A DNA stretch of 21,875 bases from Saksenaea vasiformis B4078. Lineage: Eukaryota > Mucoromycota > Mucoromycetes > Mucorales > Saksenaeaceae. Under the pieces are notes generated by a model that worked only from the letters and a program-made list of their open reading frames with translations, searched no databases and was not told the origin of the DNA. The translations under genes were made by a program, and so were the position numbers. Shown piece by piece: positions 1 through 9,340 of this stretch. The stretch covers positions 1-21,875 of the forward strand of contig JNDT01001667.1 in the NCBI GenBank assembly GCA_000697055.1, in the 5' to 3' direction. The stretch's first letter is position 1. Each line of letters starts with the position of its first letter.

Positions 1-196
1 AATTACAAACGCAAACTTCTAGCAATACATTACTGTTACATTCTTATGCAATGCTGTGAAAACTTGTCTTCTACTTTAACTTTCCGGTTTTAAGTTTCTA
101 ACTACTAAAGAAAAGATATTTTTTAAATAAAAAAGCAAAGAGTGAAATGCGTTCATCTGCAATTCCAATGACAGTCGATTGAGACGAATGAGTATA

Positions 197-392
197 GAAT
201 ATTCGTTGTTATTCGAATGAAGCTACGAATATTCGAATAACTATTCGAATATGAATTTCATATTCGTATTCGTTCGTAGCTGACGAACGAATATTCGTAT
301 TCATTCGTCAAACTAAAATACTTATTCGTATTCATTCTTTAGACGAACGAATACGAACGAATACGAATATACGAATATTTTGCCGACCCCTA
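197..392. repeat. ATTCG/CGAAT-rich subterminal array ending in a hAT-like terminus
   Basis: More than fifteen copies of ATTCG or its complement CGAAT are packed into this stretch, in both orientations. They form overlapping palindromes; one hairpin pairs AGCTACGAA (221-229) with TTCGTAGCT (273-281). The array stops abruptly at 381-392, whose complement reads TAGGGGTCGGCA. This resembles the terminal inverted repeats of hAT transposons (C/TAGGGGTCGGCA-like), and clusters of short subterminal motifs are known binding sites for hAT transposases. If correct, the element lies to the left and only its right end is in the window. The opposite terminus and the expected 8-bp target duplication are not visible, so the family call is an inference. 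Confidence 0.45.
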
Positions 393-797
393 TTCACAAG
401 TTCTAACAAGCCTAATCTTTGGGAGAATCAGTCACTTTGCTGCGTCTGAGCGCCAGTTCTTTATTTTCATGCAGCACTTGGCAAGAATAGTGCTCAAATC
501 TAGCACCGACAGGGCTTTTTCTCGGTAGATCGCAGGGCACTGGCAAAATCAATCCCAAGATGCAAAGAAGTATAAGAATGTACCCACACACGAGTGTAAC
601 AAAGGTATTACTTTTTAGTGGTGTGCACTAATAGTCGCACGCCAAGATGCATCATATCACGTCTATATTTGTATATTTGTAAAAGAAGAAAGGGTACTTG
701 GACAAACTTTATACGGATTTTATAGAGCTGACAGCACACCTATTGAATGATTTGTGTCAGTACCATCGTGTTCTTCTTTCTTCCCTATTGCTGCCAC
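393..797. other. Gene-free stretch, 3' flank of the PSP1-domain gene
   Basis: No convincing coding frame, RNA gene or repeat is seen here. It probably contains the 3' UTR and polyadenylation region of the minus-strand gene ending at 798. Confidence 0.5.
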
Positions 798-2526
798 TTA
801 CATCCAGATTCTTGTCTTATACAGTTTAAACAATTCTCGCACAAGTTCACGGAAGTCTACCCGTCGTTCGGCCACGAAATAAAAAGTCAATTTGCGTCGA
901 TCCCTTACATAAACCATATGAGCAACTTGCGTAAAATACATGAACATGTATACCATTGATACTCAGCATCGACCACCTGCATACTGAGCTTCTTTGCCCT
1001 GACTTTGCTTTGACACACCATAAGCGCCTTTGCTTCATCTTGGCTTTTCGTCATCAGCATCGCGACCTCGTCTGGTCGTGCTAGACGGAAGATTCGTTTG
1101 ACATAGACTTCTTTTTTCCTTGGAGCCTCATCGGATTCTGTTTTCTCTCCTTGCTGTTGCTGCTGTTGCTGTTGTTGTTGTGCATGTATCATTATCAATT
1201 GCTGTCGACTAACATTATCTAGTGTAACTTTGCCTAGATCGTGTCCGCGATCTGCTTCTACGATGACCAGGTCACCTCTCTTAGGCCCTGGTTGACTATA
1301 AAACATGTCTGATCGGCCTCCCTTGAACTCGACCACATAAAAGGACACATCATTCGGCAGCGCGTCAAGTCGCGCACCTTTTCCCATGCCATCCAATAAT
1401 GGATCGCTTTGCGGCTGTTGTTGTGGGTGTTGCTGCTGTTGATGTTGCTGCGCAGGTCTTTCGCCAATGGCTAGATCCTCCAGGCCACTTGCTATCGTAT
1501 ACACAGGTTCATTTAGTAGTATTGATGGTCCCGCCAAAGAATGTCGTCGTTGGTTTAACAAGGCCAATGGGCTAGACATGAATAAGCTATCTCCCTTTTT
1601 TTTTCTCTTTACTCCTAAGCAAAAAGAATATATACCTGCTGCTGTCGTTGTGTAATTTATCTGGTGCAGGAGAGAGTGACAATCGCCGACCAAGTGAACC
1701 TAATCGCTCCCGATCGCCGGCGGACATGTTTGTATACAACGGGTTGTAACCGTAGCCAGAGAAATTGCCTTGTTGTGCTGCAAGCGAGCGACGGCGATTG
1801 GCCAGCTGCATCCACGACCGTGTATCTTCCATCCCTGGGTTCCAGATATCAAACGCTGCAGCGGATGATTTGGAACGAGCACGGAACCTAGCTGCAAGAA
1901 GCATCTCTTCTTCCATATTGCTTAGTGTTTCATCTTCTTCCTGCATGGTATCCAGTTGTTGCTGTGATACATATCTGGGCCAGTCGTCATGACCTACGGT
2001 GTACGACATACTTCGCTGTTCGCGAAAAAAGGGTTCCACAGAAACTTCAGGCAGCATTGGAACGGAAGCAATGTCTGGATAATCACTAAATGTTGAGGAG
2101 GACGAGGAGGGTGTTCTCCAAGTGTCGTCCTCGTGAAAGAGTTGAGCTGATTGAGTAGACCAAGGAGGCGGCGTGGACCATTTGTCGACGGCGGCGGTAC
2201 TCACAGCTGAGTTTCTGCGAACGGGAGGGAAGGCATAATCCTGCGAGCGATTGAAAGGATCCACCGAAATAGTGCCGCGAGAGTCGATAGCGGAAGTTAC
2301 GTTGGGGTGCAAACTGGTTCGTCTTCTTGGTGGACTACCAAAGGTTTTCCAATGACTAGACTGTGGAGAGTTCGTAACAGATGAGGATCCAGGAAACGAA
2401 GTCGCGTCATCTTGACCATCGTCATTTGGTAAAAGCTATAAAAAGACAGTATATAAGATGCGAATTTGTCGCTGTGGTTGATCAAGTAGTCGAACGTACG
2501 GTAGACGGATGATTCGATCGAGACAT
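798..2526 (-). CDS. PSP1 C-terminal-domain protein, 4 exons, 521 aa
   Basis: The exons on the minus strand are 2526-2500, 2435-1636, 1586-954 and 903-798. The introns are 64, 49 and 50 nt, all GT-AG, and the summed coding length (1566 nt) stays in frame to a TAA. The start is an ATG at 2526; the first exon encodes only nine residues before a GTACGT donor, and a stop lies directly upstream of exon 2 in its frame. Residues 10-355 are low complexity: Ser/Pro-rich, with Gln/His runs. From about residue 356 to the end the protein matches the PSP1 C-terminal region: [10 protein letters not shown], then [25 protein letters not shown], a KVRAKKLSM stretch, and a [20 protein letters not shown] ending shared with yeast Psp1 and bacterial YaaT proteins. 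In budding yeast PSP1 was found as a suppressor of DNA polymerase alpha mutations; the molecular role is uncertain. An uninterrupted ten-Gln tract (1151-1183) sits inside the domain as an insertion. The family call is firm; the function is not. Confidence 0.9.
1145..1185 (-). repeat. CAG/CAA microsatellite encoding ten glutamines
   Basis: A run of CAG and CAA codons on the minus strand encodes ten consecutive Gln inside the PSP1 domain, between the [13 protein letters not shown] segment and the [10 protein letters not shown] segment. A second, interrupted Gln/His-rich tract is encoded at about 1412-1452. Such tracts are prone to length change. Confidence 0.85.
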
Positions 2527-3807
2527 GATTACAGATCCGATGGAAGGTGGTTGACAATAAATAGAAAGTGACCAAAAAGTAGCTATTTTTCTCTTGTAGG
2601 AAAAGCGGTGACTAAGGGAAGGAAATAGTAAGGTTGAAAGGAAAGAAAGAATAACTTGGAATTCAATGGCATAAAATAGTGGGTTGCGATTATATACTTT
2701 GTGTCACGCGGTCCGCTTTCTTTGTTGGTTTCAAAAGTGATTCGGACACATCTGTCGGACACCACTTTCGGACACATCTTTCGGTACATCTCGGACTACT
2801 CGCTGTACGCAACTCTGTTCCACAAATGCAGCTTTGAAGGTATACATTAATGAACGTTTGAGAATATCCCAGATACTATAGCTTCAATGTCTTTGAAACA
2901 TTTTTACCCTCGTCTCAACAGCTTTAGATCAGACTGATAAGCAGACGACACCAACTCGTTTGACGATTTAGGAATCAAAAAGTAGTCGTTCACCAAATTT
3001 ATAGGTAATAGCTTTACAAAACAGTTTGATTGCATCTACAAATAGACCAAAACAGACGCACTATTGTGACTTTATATGGCTACCATGCACACCAGAAGAT
3101 GGAAGTTTCCGAGAAGCTTGTGCAGTAGTTCAAAGTTATCTGTACGTCTTTCCAGATAATGTGTGAACTGATGAAGCTTGATCTTAGGACTCCTGTAAAG
3201 ATTGGAAAGTTAACAGCCGTTGTCTGCTTTGAAGGCGAGTGCGCGACATCGTATGAAGAATGGCTTCTACTTAGATTAGTTTTTGTGCTGAAACGAAGAG
3301 CCTTGAGACGGTAGATGTTTGAACTTGTTTGGAGAAAAGGAATCAAGTTCTCATCATCACAACAATCACTCGGTTGACGTTATGTACCAACGAACGCTGA
3401 AACTATATCATTCTTCATGACATGTCTTTATATAAGTAATGGGCTATGCTATTGCTAGCTGTCTCGATTATTTTTTTTTTAATCTGACATTATCAATAAC
3501 GCTTATGTAGCAACGTTATAGAGTGAAAAACAGTAAAAACAATTAAAGCATCAAAGTGACATCTGAATTACCTTTCTTATCCTCTTACAACAATGTGACC
3601 TGAGTGCACGAATATCAAGCCAAACTTTAAATTTACTGGATTTGGAAATCAACGTTCGCGTCAGGTAAATATTATGAGACGTTCAAGCCGAACAGTATTT
3701 GCACTGCAAAGTGATGCGTCTTTGCGCGGGCAAGTAAGCTGTTTTGCGTTAATCCAAGGAATAGTTCGCGCCTGGATAACCAGAGTCTTGCATCGTTGGT
3801 ACTCGTT
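2527..3807. other. Long intergenic region with repeated GTGTCCGA motifs and a small ORF remnant
   Basis: Upstream of the PSP1-domain gene. At 2737-2790 the motif TCGGACACAT/TCGGACACCA occurs three times, followed by the shorter TTTCGGTACATC and CTCGGAC. At 3159-3314 (+) an open frame of 51 codons reads MCELMKLDLRTPVKIG..., ending in a basic KRRALRR tail. It has a stop just upstream and may be a degraded transposon fragment; no family is assigned. Nothing else is recognisable. Confidence 0.4.
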
Positions 3808-4260
3808 TTTAAAGGGATTCATGAATTTTTTTTTTTTGGTTCTGTTTTCTCTATTACATCCCCGGTATCTACTGGGATTGACTATACATACGGGATTCCT
3901 CATGTCTTTTTGTCTATAGTTCAGACTCCTGGTCGTTAAACTCCCAAAGCCCGCCATAAAGCCGTGCCCAACCAATCTTGCCGCCTCCACCAGTTAAGAT
4001 GCGGGACAGGCCGCTGTCGAATGGCAGAGGTGCCCTTCTAGGGTTAAGTAAAAGTGCATCAAAACATCTTTCATTTACTAACCGTGAATACCATTTTACG
4101 ATAGTCCAACAAATTATGTGCACACTGAGGCCAAGTTGACGTAAGTACACGTATGATTTTGTTGCCAATTTTATATTAACGACCGCATATTCGATTTCCT
4201 TCTTAGTGCAAGCATGGCTGTTAATGGGCACATAGTTTATCTACGGTTGCGTAAAACGGT
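3808..4260 (+). repeat. Dispersed repeat, copy 1
   Basis: This stretch is clearly related to 14080-14660 on the same strand. Shared blocks include the TTTAAAGGGAT..CATGAA plus poly-T start (also at 8686), an ACATCCCCGGTA-like block, CATCTTTCATTTA, AATTATG followed by a CCAAGTTGA block, and a matching intron-like segment. In copy 1 that segment runs from GTAAGTACACG (about 4141) to CTTCTTAG (about 4206) and is flanked by conserved sequence. Both strands can be read as broken protein (minus frame: MPINSHACTKKEIEYAVV..., 3914-4231), so the coding strand is not settled. The most likely identity is a non-autonomous or decayed DNA transposon. Confidence 0.6.
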
Positions 4261-6148
4261 ATTCGATAAACAGTACGACCATCAAGCACTTCTGAAGAAA
4301 GGTCTAGCAGTTTATATTCAAATTATCTTCGGATCTGCTAGTTGATTGCATCCAACACAAATGAATGGTCATCTAGCAATTTAAAGGCGTAGCCGTATGG
4401 TCCGATGCAGGTTCTTCCTTTGCATAGTTAAGCATCACCATACAACCACTTAGCTCCAACCGGAGTCGTAAGATACTACTGTTTTTGGTAATTATTTAAG
4501 ATTCTTGAGTGTTTTGTGGTCTTCAGGTCAGCGGAGAACTTTGTGGCGTTGTGCTGCGGAAAGTATATCAGCCTTTTGGTACATTCGATGGCCGAAAATT
4601 ACGAGAATCGTTGTAATTCCTCGTTATGATGAACCCTAAGCAGCCTTACTGTACTAAGTATTATCCGTGACAAAGAAGATATGAACAGGAAAAGTGTACT
4701 TTGTAAGTTTGTTGCCACCTGCAGCTCGAACAGAAGAACACCGGTTGTTTCCTGCAAACCCGTTTCTTTGATCTAGAAGAGAAATGATGGTTCCTCAGAC
4801 CCCGATGAAACATATATCCACAGGTAGCTATGATATGCCTCCTATACTCGCACCAATGAAGCACTGCATTTTTTAGGTTTCATTCTTCAACGTATAGTGA
4901 TTAGGCACATTTACTTTATAAAGTTGCGTCCATGAGACTCAATTTTGGATGAAGAAAGAATTGAATATTTGGCCATTAATTTCATGAACTGGCAACAGAA
5001 GTTTATCCAAAATTCAGTAATTTTCTTGGTTTGCGAGGACGGCCATTGTTATTAGCACAATGATCAGGTCCGTTACAAGGGAACTGCCTTCGGACACACT
5101 AGACGAAAGCCACAAGTTTCCATCATCAGCCTGCCTTATCTACGCGCAATTTACGGGAACCCAGTGGTTCGCTGCAAAAGTGTCAGCGCGTATACTAATC
5201 ATATGAGAGGCCTACCCTTTAACCGCTGACGCACGGTTTGTAAACGTATTCAGTATAGAATTGACTGAGATATACGCTTTTCGGATAGCTGAAAAGAAAG
5301 AAGAAAAAAAGCGCAGACACGCTCCAATCTCTGTTGTGCTAAAAAAAAAGAGATGTTTCAGACCGTAAGCGTTGAAAGAGATAAACCAGTTGAATACATT
5401 TTGTACAGAGCGAGTATCGAATTTCTGTACGTCAAATCAAGGTCATCTTACGCTGTTCCATGGATTACTTGGGATATGCGTTAAGGTGGTTCATTGGGAT
5501 AAGTTATCGCAGTACTCCAACTGGAACGTGTAAGATAAGTAAATGCCTGAACCGATTCTTTACTTTTTCTGGGACTGGGATTGACCACGTGTATGGAATC
5601 ATTAATGTCTACAGTTTAGACGTATCATCATTGAACAAAGAACTTCACTGATCTTCAATGCCGACTACCGCAGGAGATGAAATATGTTCATTAATCCATT
5701 GGATAGTAACATTTGTTGGTACACAATCGATTGAAGTGCGCGATTTATTGCAGCATACTTCAAATCTTTAATTCATCCGCTATAAGCAACGCCCATAGAG
5801 ACACCTACAATGGCGAAGGAAGGGAAAGAGATGTATTAGCTAAACTAGGAAAGGGAGGAGACGAACGATAGAGGCCCTTTGAAAGGTGGCGGTGTACATA
5901 ATTGGTGTATCATCGAGGATGAACCATAAATTGAGTGTCCCAGAGGGCAGGAGGGGCGTTGCTGATGGTTTGGTATGATGGGACGAAAGGAGTGAGGTTC
6001 CCGAGGTGTCTCTTCATTCTATTGGTTGCTTATAACATAACTCTCATGGATTTTAACGCTGAATTCTGCTGTCTAAGATTGTTTAAACAACGTATCTGTA
6101 AGATGAACCAGAATCTGCAATTCCTAAAATTTGATCATGATTTGGCGG
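4261..6148. other. Long intergenic region with transposon-like scraps
   Basis: No intact gene is seen. On the minus strand, 4864-4661 encodes CEYRRHIIATCGYMF, which faintly recalls the Cys/His core of SWIM zinc fingers in MULE transposases, but stops surround it. At 5087-5100 a single GCCTTCGGACACAC motif matches the arms of the hairpin at 6149-6210, and TCCGTTACAAG just before it (about 5069) is also found beside that hairpin. The last few hundred bases are presumably the promoter of the Nudix gene. Confidence 0.4.
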
Positions 6149-6210
6149 ACGGGATTTCCTTCGGACACACCAAGAAGGACTGTTGTCGGTGTGTCCGAAG
6201 GAAAATCCGT
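6149..6210. repeat. Inverted repeat / hairpin 24 bp before the Nudix start codon
   Basis: The two 23-nt arms (6149-6171 and 6188-6210) pair with 21 matches around a 16-nt loop. The inner 17 bp, TTTCCTTCGGACACACC against its complement, are perfect. Either it folds in the 5' UTR or core promoter of the gene starting at 6235, or it is a pair of transposon termini or a miniature element. The same arm sequence occurs once at 5087-5100. Confidence 0.8.
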
Positions 6211-6234
6211 TACAAGTGTTATCGTTCCTTAGAT

Positions 6235-7008
6235 ATGACAAGTCAGACTGATATTAATATCCAGGGCACCGCCGCCGAGATCATAAGTGAAACAGTAGCA
6301 TATAAGCAGTAATATTTCTACATGCAAACCATCTTGGAAATGGCTAACATGGTAATGTTTAGTTTCATCACCGTATGGAATCGAAAAACACAGTACAAAG
6401 ATGGTCGCATCGTTGAATGGGATGTAGTCGGCCATAATACACCTTACCCAACTTTTGTCACTGTATTTACGTTTGACTCAATCAAAAAAACAACGTGTAT
6501 TCTAAAAGAGTATGCCCAAGGAACCAATGAAGTGGTAAGAGCGCGGCAGTAAGAGTGGGCGTTGCTCAGCTTGCTTCTATTTTCCTCAGAAATATACGTG
6601 TGTTGCTGGATCGTATGACCGCAGGAAACATAGCAGGTAAAGCCAATGGCAATCGCATGGGTTCTTTTATCTGATGTCGTCAAAAGTCCTTTCGAGTCAG
6701 CACAGCACGAACTTTCGGAGGAAGCCCAACTTACTGGTGGCAGATGGATCTGTCTGTTACCGGAAGATCAGAAAGATGGTATCAGCGAACTAAAATGGGG
6801 TAGAAACCGCTTTGTGCCCTATCTCTGCATTGATCCCCACGTTGATCCGCAGCCAAAACAGCGTGATGCCGAGGAATGCATCGAGATTGTACACGATGTC
6901 GAGATAGCCGATCTCAAAAGATTTATTACAAAGGGTCAGGTTATGCTACCAAGCGTCCAAACAGCCTGGATGGCGCTGGAATATTTAGCAGAACATAAGA
7001 TGCTTTAG
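6235..7008 (+). CDS. Nudix hydrolase (diphosphatase superfamily), 4 exons, 204 aa
   Basis: The exons are 6235-6308, 6363-6534, 6590-6636 and 6687-7008. The introns are 54, 55 and 50 nt, each GT-AG, and every junction keeps frame. The ATG at 6235 gives a protein beginning MTSQTDINIQ with no signal peptide. The N-terminal half (residues about 19-82) has the VWNRKTQYKDGRIVEWDVVG strand arrangement typical of ADP-ribose-pyrophosphatase-like members. The Nudix box lies at about 89-116: GSYDRRKH, then an ELSEEAQLTGG helix whose Glu106, Glu109 and Glu110 should bind the divalent metal. Its spacing is longer than the classic GX5EX7REUXEEXGU and the REU Arg is replaced, as seen in a fungal/plant subgroup. 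A conserved WGRNRFVPYLCIDP and a RDAEECIEI segment follow. The substrate cannot be read from sequence; nucleoside-diphosphate compounds such as ADP-ribose are plausible. The stop overlaps the stop of the opposing gene. Confidence 0.88.
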
Positions 7009-8449
7009 ATTAAGACATCAGATGGCTTGGTTAGCTTGACGAGCTTTTCCAGTCGATCATGATCCTGCAGATAGAGTTTAGATCAATCATAAACCCACGC
7101 ATCCTTATTACCTTTTTCAATTGTTGCAGTTCCTTTTGCAAAGTATACAATGATACCGTTTTCTCAGGTGCTTTACCCAACTTGTTCACATATGCATCCA
7201 GATCATCATCCTCTTCTTCTCCTTGAGAGGATTCTTTTGCTTCCGCTTCTACAAATATCATGTCAATTGACAAATATTCTTTATTTTTCTTACCTTGCTT
7301 TTTCGCTCGCTCAATCTCACGTTCCATTGCGGCCATTTTTTCTTCTGTCTTTTGTTTCCTTGCTACAAGTTGATCGTGGGTTTCGGCCTTTTCTTCTTTT
7401 TTGGCTTTCTTGCGCTTAGGTTCTACACATGGTCCTATTTAATTTTCTTTCTTGACCATAAATATGGTACTCACGAGTACGGTCATAGAACGTATCTTCA
7501 TCGCTGTCGTCTCCTCCAAACATAATCTCCAAATCTTCTCTCCGTCGTTCTATCTTTCCGTAAATTCCCAGCTGCATATTGTATATGTTGACTTACTTGC
7601 TTCCTCTGCTGCCATTTTTTCAGTCTCTCGGTTCAACAAAGCAGCATCTCCGGTTAAACCTTCCCCATTGTCTTCGTCCTCTTCCTCAACAGCATCTTCT
7701 TGGAAACCCCTAGCCAGACCATTAGCAATTTTCATTCCGGCATGTATCACACGGTATACCATGTAATGCCATCATCTTCCTCTTCTTCTTCTGCTGCTGC
7801 CTGTCGTCGAAGTTCCGCAGCACGGCGTGTAGCTTGTATTGATCGATGTTGCTTGGCCGTTTCTTCTTCTTCTGCTAACTGCTCCTCTGATTCAGGCTTT
7901 TCTGTCTCAAATATGCATACACGCGTGCTTTCTCCAAAACGTAGTTGATCTCCAGCCTTAAGCGGTATATAGGTACGTGCAGGAACCGGGTTTTTGTTCA
8001 ATTTGGTTCCATGTGCACTGTTTAAATCGTATAAAAACGCGTCTCCATCTTCGTTAAACTGCACAACCGCATGGTATCGAGAAATTGACTAGATATACGT
8101 ATAAGTATGCAGTCATTTTCTGGGTGACGCGACAAGACTTACAGGGTGTTCCATCTGGACATCGCACAAGGGTAATCGACCTAATACAATGGATGAGCAT
8201 TGTCCATGTTTCATTTCTTACTCTACCAATTGTAACGCAGTCCTTCTTTGGTCCCTTGATCTTCTCAACGACCACGCCTCCCTTAAGCACCTCAAATCCA
8301 TAATCAAACGAAGCTATTCCGGACCAAGACGGTTTGTCATATGTAAATGCAGGAGCAGGAGGCTGAGGCTGCTCTTCTTTGGAGATCTGCGCGCGAGGCG
8401 GCCTTGGCGCTGGTACTGCAAACGGCTTGTCATTGTTGTCCTCTGCCAT
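7005..8449 (-). CDS. Kanadaptin-like (SLC4A1AP family) FHA-domain protein, 8 exons, 371 aa
   Basis: The exons on the minus strand are 8449-8227, 8180-8143, 8088-7760, 7709-7597, 7549-7475, 7434-7294, 7248-7112 and 7064-7005. The introns are 40-54 nt and all joins are in frame (1116 nt). A Pro-rich N-terminus (residues 1-45) leads into an FHA domain (about 50-135), with the phosphothreonine-binding signature GR (75-76), SRYH (90-93), HGT (113-115) and Asn118, plus YIPLKAGDQLRFGESTR. A charged Glu/Arg coiled-coil segment follows, then GITWGFQEDAVEEEDED, matching the kanadaptin GxTWGMxEDAVEDD motif. Next are REDLEIMFGGDDSDEDTFYD, a Lys-rich helix and a final LDAYVNKLG/LQKELQQLKK region. Animal kanadaptins are about twice as long; this protein seems to keep the conserved core only. 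The human protein has been found in spliceosomal preparations and in the nucleus; its role here is inferred. It is convergent with, and overlaps, the Nudix gene. Confidence 0.88.
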
Positions 8450-8685
8450 GATCTCAAGCTTGTGAGGGTTATGTCAGCGGAGTTCAATTAAAATAAAGAA
8501 AAATTTATGGTACAGTGTTGGCCAATGAAATATTGCATTGCATTGATGCCAAACCGTTAAGTGAGCTTTTATGCAGAGAAGCAGATGTTCTCGCATTTCC
8601 TCATATACGTATTGCACTGATACATTATATACGTTCTTCCCAATGTCCAACAAAACATGTGCCAAATAGCAGGATCTGATGGTTA

Positions 8686-9340
8686 TTTAAAGGGATGCAT
8701 GAAATTTTTTATTTAATTGTTACTAGGCGAAGCAGCGGTTCAGTGGACGCATGGCGCATTAACATAACATGAATTATTCTTCCAAGGATAAAGAGCCGGT
8801 GGATTTTGTCCTTCAGCTCCCTCATGATCGTTTCCGTTGTATCTGGTGCACGACCGTCATTGTCAAATTTCTTCTTCCTTTTCTTTGGCGCATTTGGTTG
8901 CTTCTTCTCGCCGTACCGGATCTTCAGGCCCGCATCAACGACGTCAAAATCGGCCTCTTGATTTGCGATGTACGCAATCAAGTTTTCGACGCCATCAGCG
9001 AGCGACTCCGACTTATTCTTCTGGAAGATCCGGTAATAGTCCCTGTGGAACGACTCGATTGTGTCAGTTGTTCGCGTCTGATGATCTGCGAGGTCGTTCT
9101 TCATGGTATTACCACATCTAAAGATCATGTTCGTAATGGCAGGACGCATTCACCAGTTAAGCCATGGTGCTGCGTTAGGAAATCGTTCGAAGAGGTGATC
9201 TTTCGACTTGTCAAATTCCTGCTCGTCTTTTATTACTTGAATGACTGTGAGCAGTTCACTAACTAAGCATGTCCGGTCCAGCCCAGTCTGAAAGGATAGG
9301 GATGGACCAAAAAGCGTTTATAGCAAAAGGAAAAAAGATA
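8686..9340 (-). repeat. Transposon remnant sharing ends with the two dispersed-repeat copies
   Basis: The left edge, TTTAAAGGGATGCATGAA plus a T-rich run at 8686, matches the left edges at 3808 and about 14080. The right part (9237-9340), including ACTAAGCATGTCCG and GCCCAGTCTGAAAG, matches 14697-14800 closely. These shared pieces suggest three insertions from one transposon group. The interior encodes the broken transposase listed separately. Confidence 0.55.
8709..9287 (-). pseudogene. C-terminal part of a MULE-like transposase, interrupted by TGA
   Basis: One minus-strand frame runs from a likely splice acceptor (CCTTTCAG, 9288) to a TAA at 8709, 193 codons, broken only by a TGA at 9152-9150 directly after a Trp codon. 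Segments seen are TGLDRTCLVSELLTVIQVIK, then FPNAAPWLNW before the stop, MRPAITNMIFRCGNTMKNDL, the HQTRTTDTIESFHRDYYRIF block, and a basic PNAPKKRKKKFDNDGRAPDT tail. The R-T-T-x-T-I-E-S-F-H motif and the basic tail suit transposase C-termini of the Mutator-like group, but I am inferring the superfamily. No catalytic DDE residues are in the part seen. The upstream exons were not found, so the copy is probably dead. The next intact gene downstream on this strand is the kanadaptin-like gene, and the two are unrelated. Confidence 0.5.

Noticed and set aside
747..1655. Open frames antisense to the PSP1-domain gene
   Set aside because: They mirror the coding exons and CAG repeats of the opposite strand and lack independent support.
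2310..2312. TTG as the start of the PSP1-domain protein
   Set aside because: The frame continues upstream to a splice acceptor at 2436 and joins in frame to an exon with an ATG at 2526.
5935..6234. Long plus-strand open frame leading into the Nudix gene
   Set aside because: It spans the hairpin and has no family features. Only the part from the ATG at 6235 fits the Nudix N-terminus.
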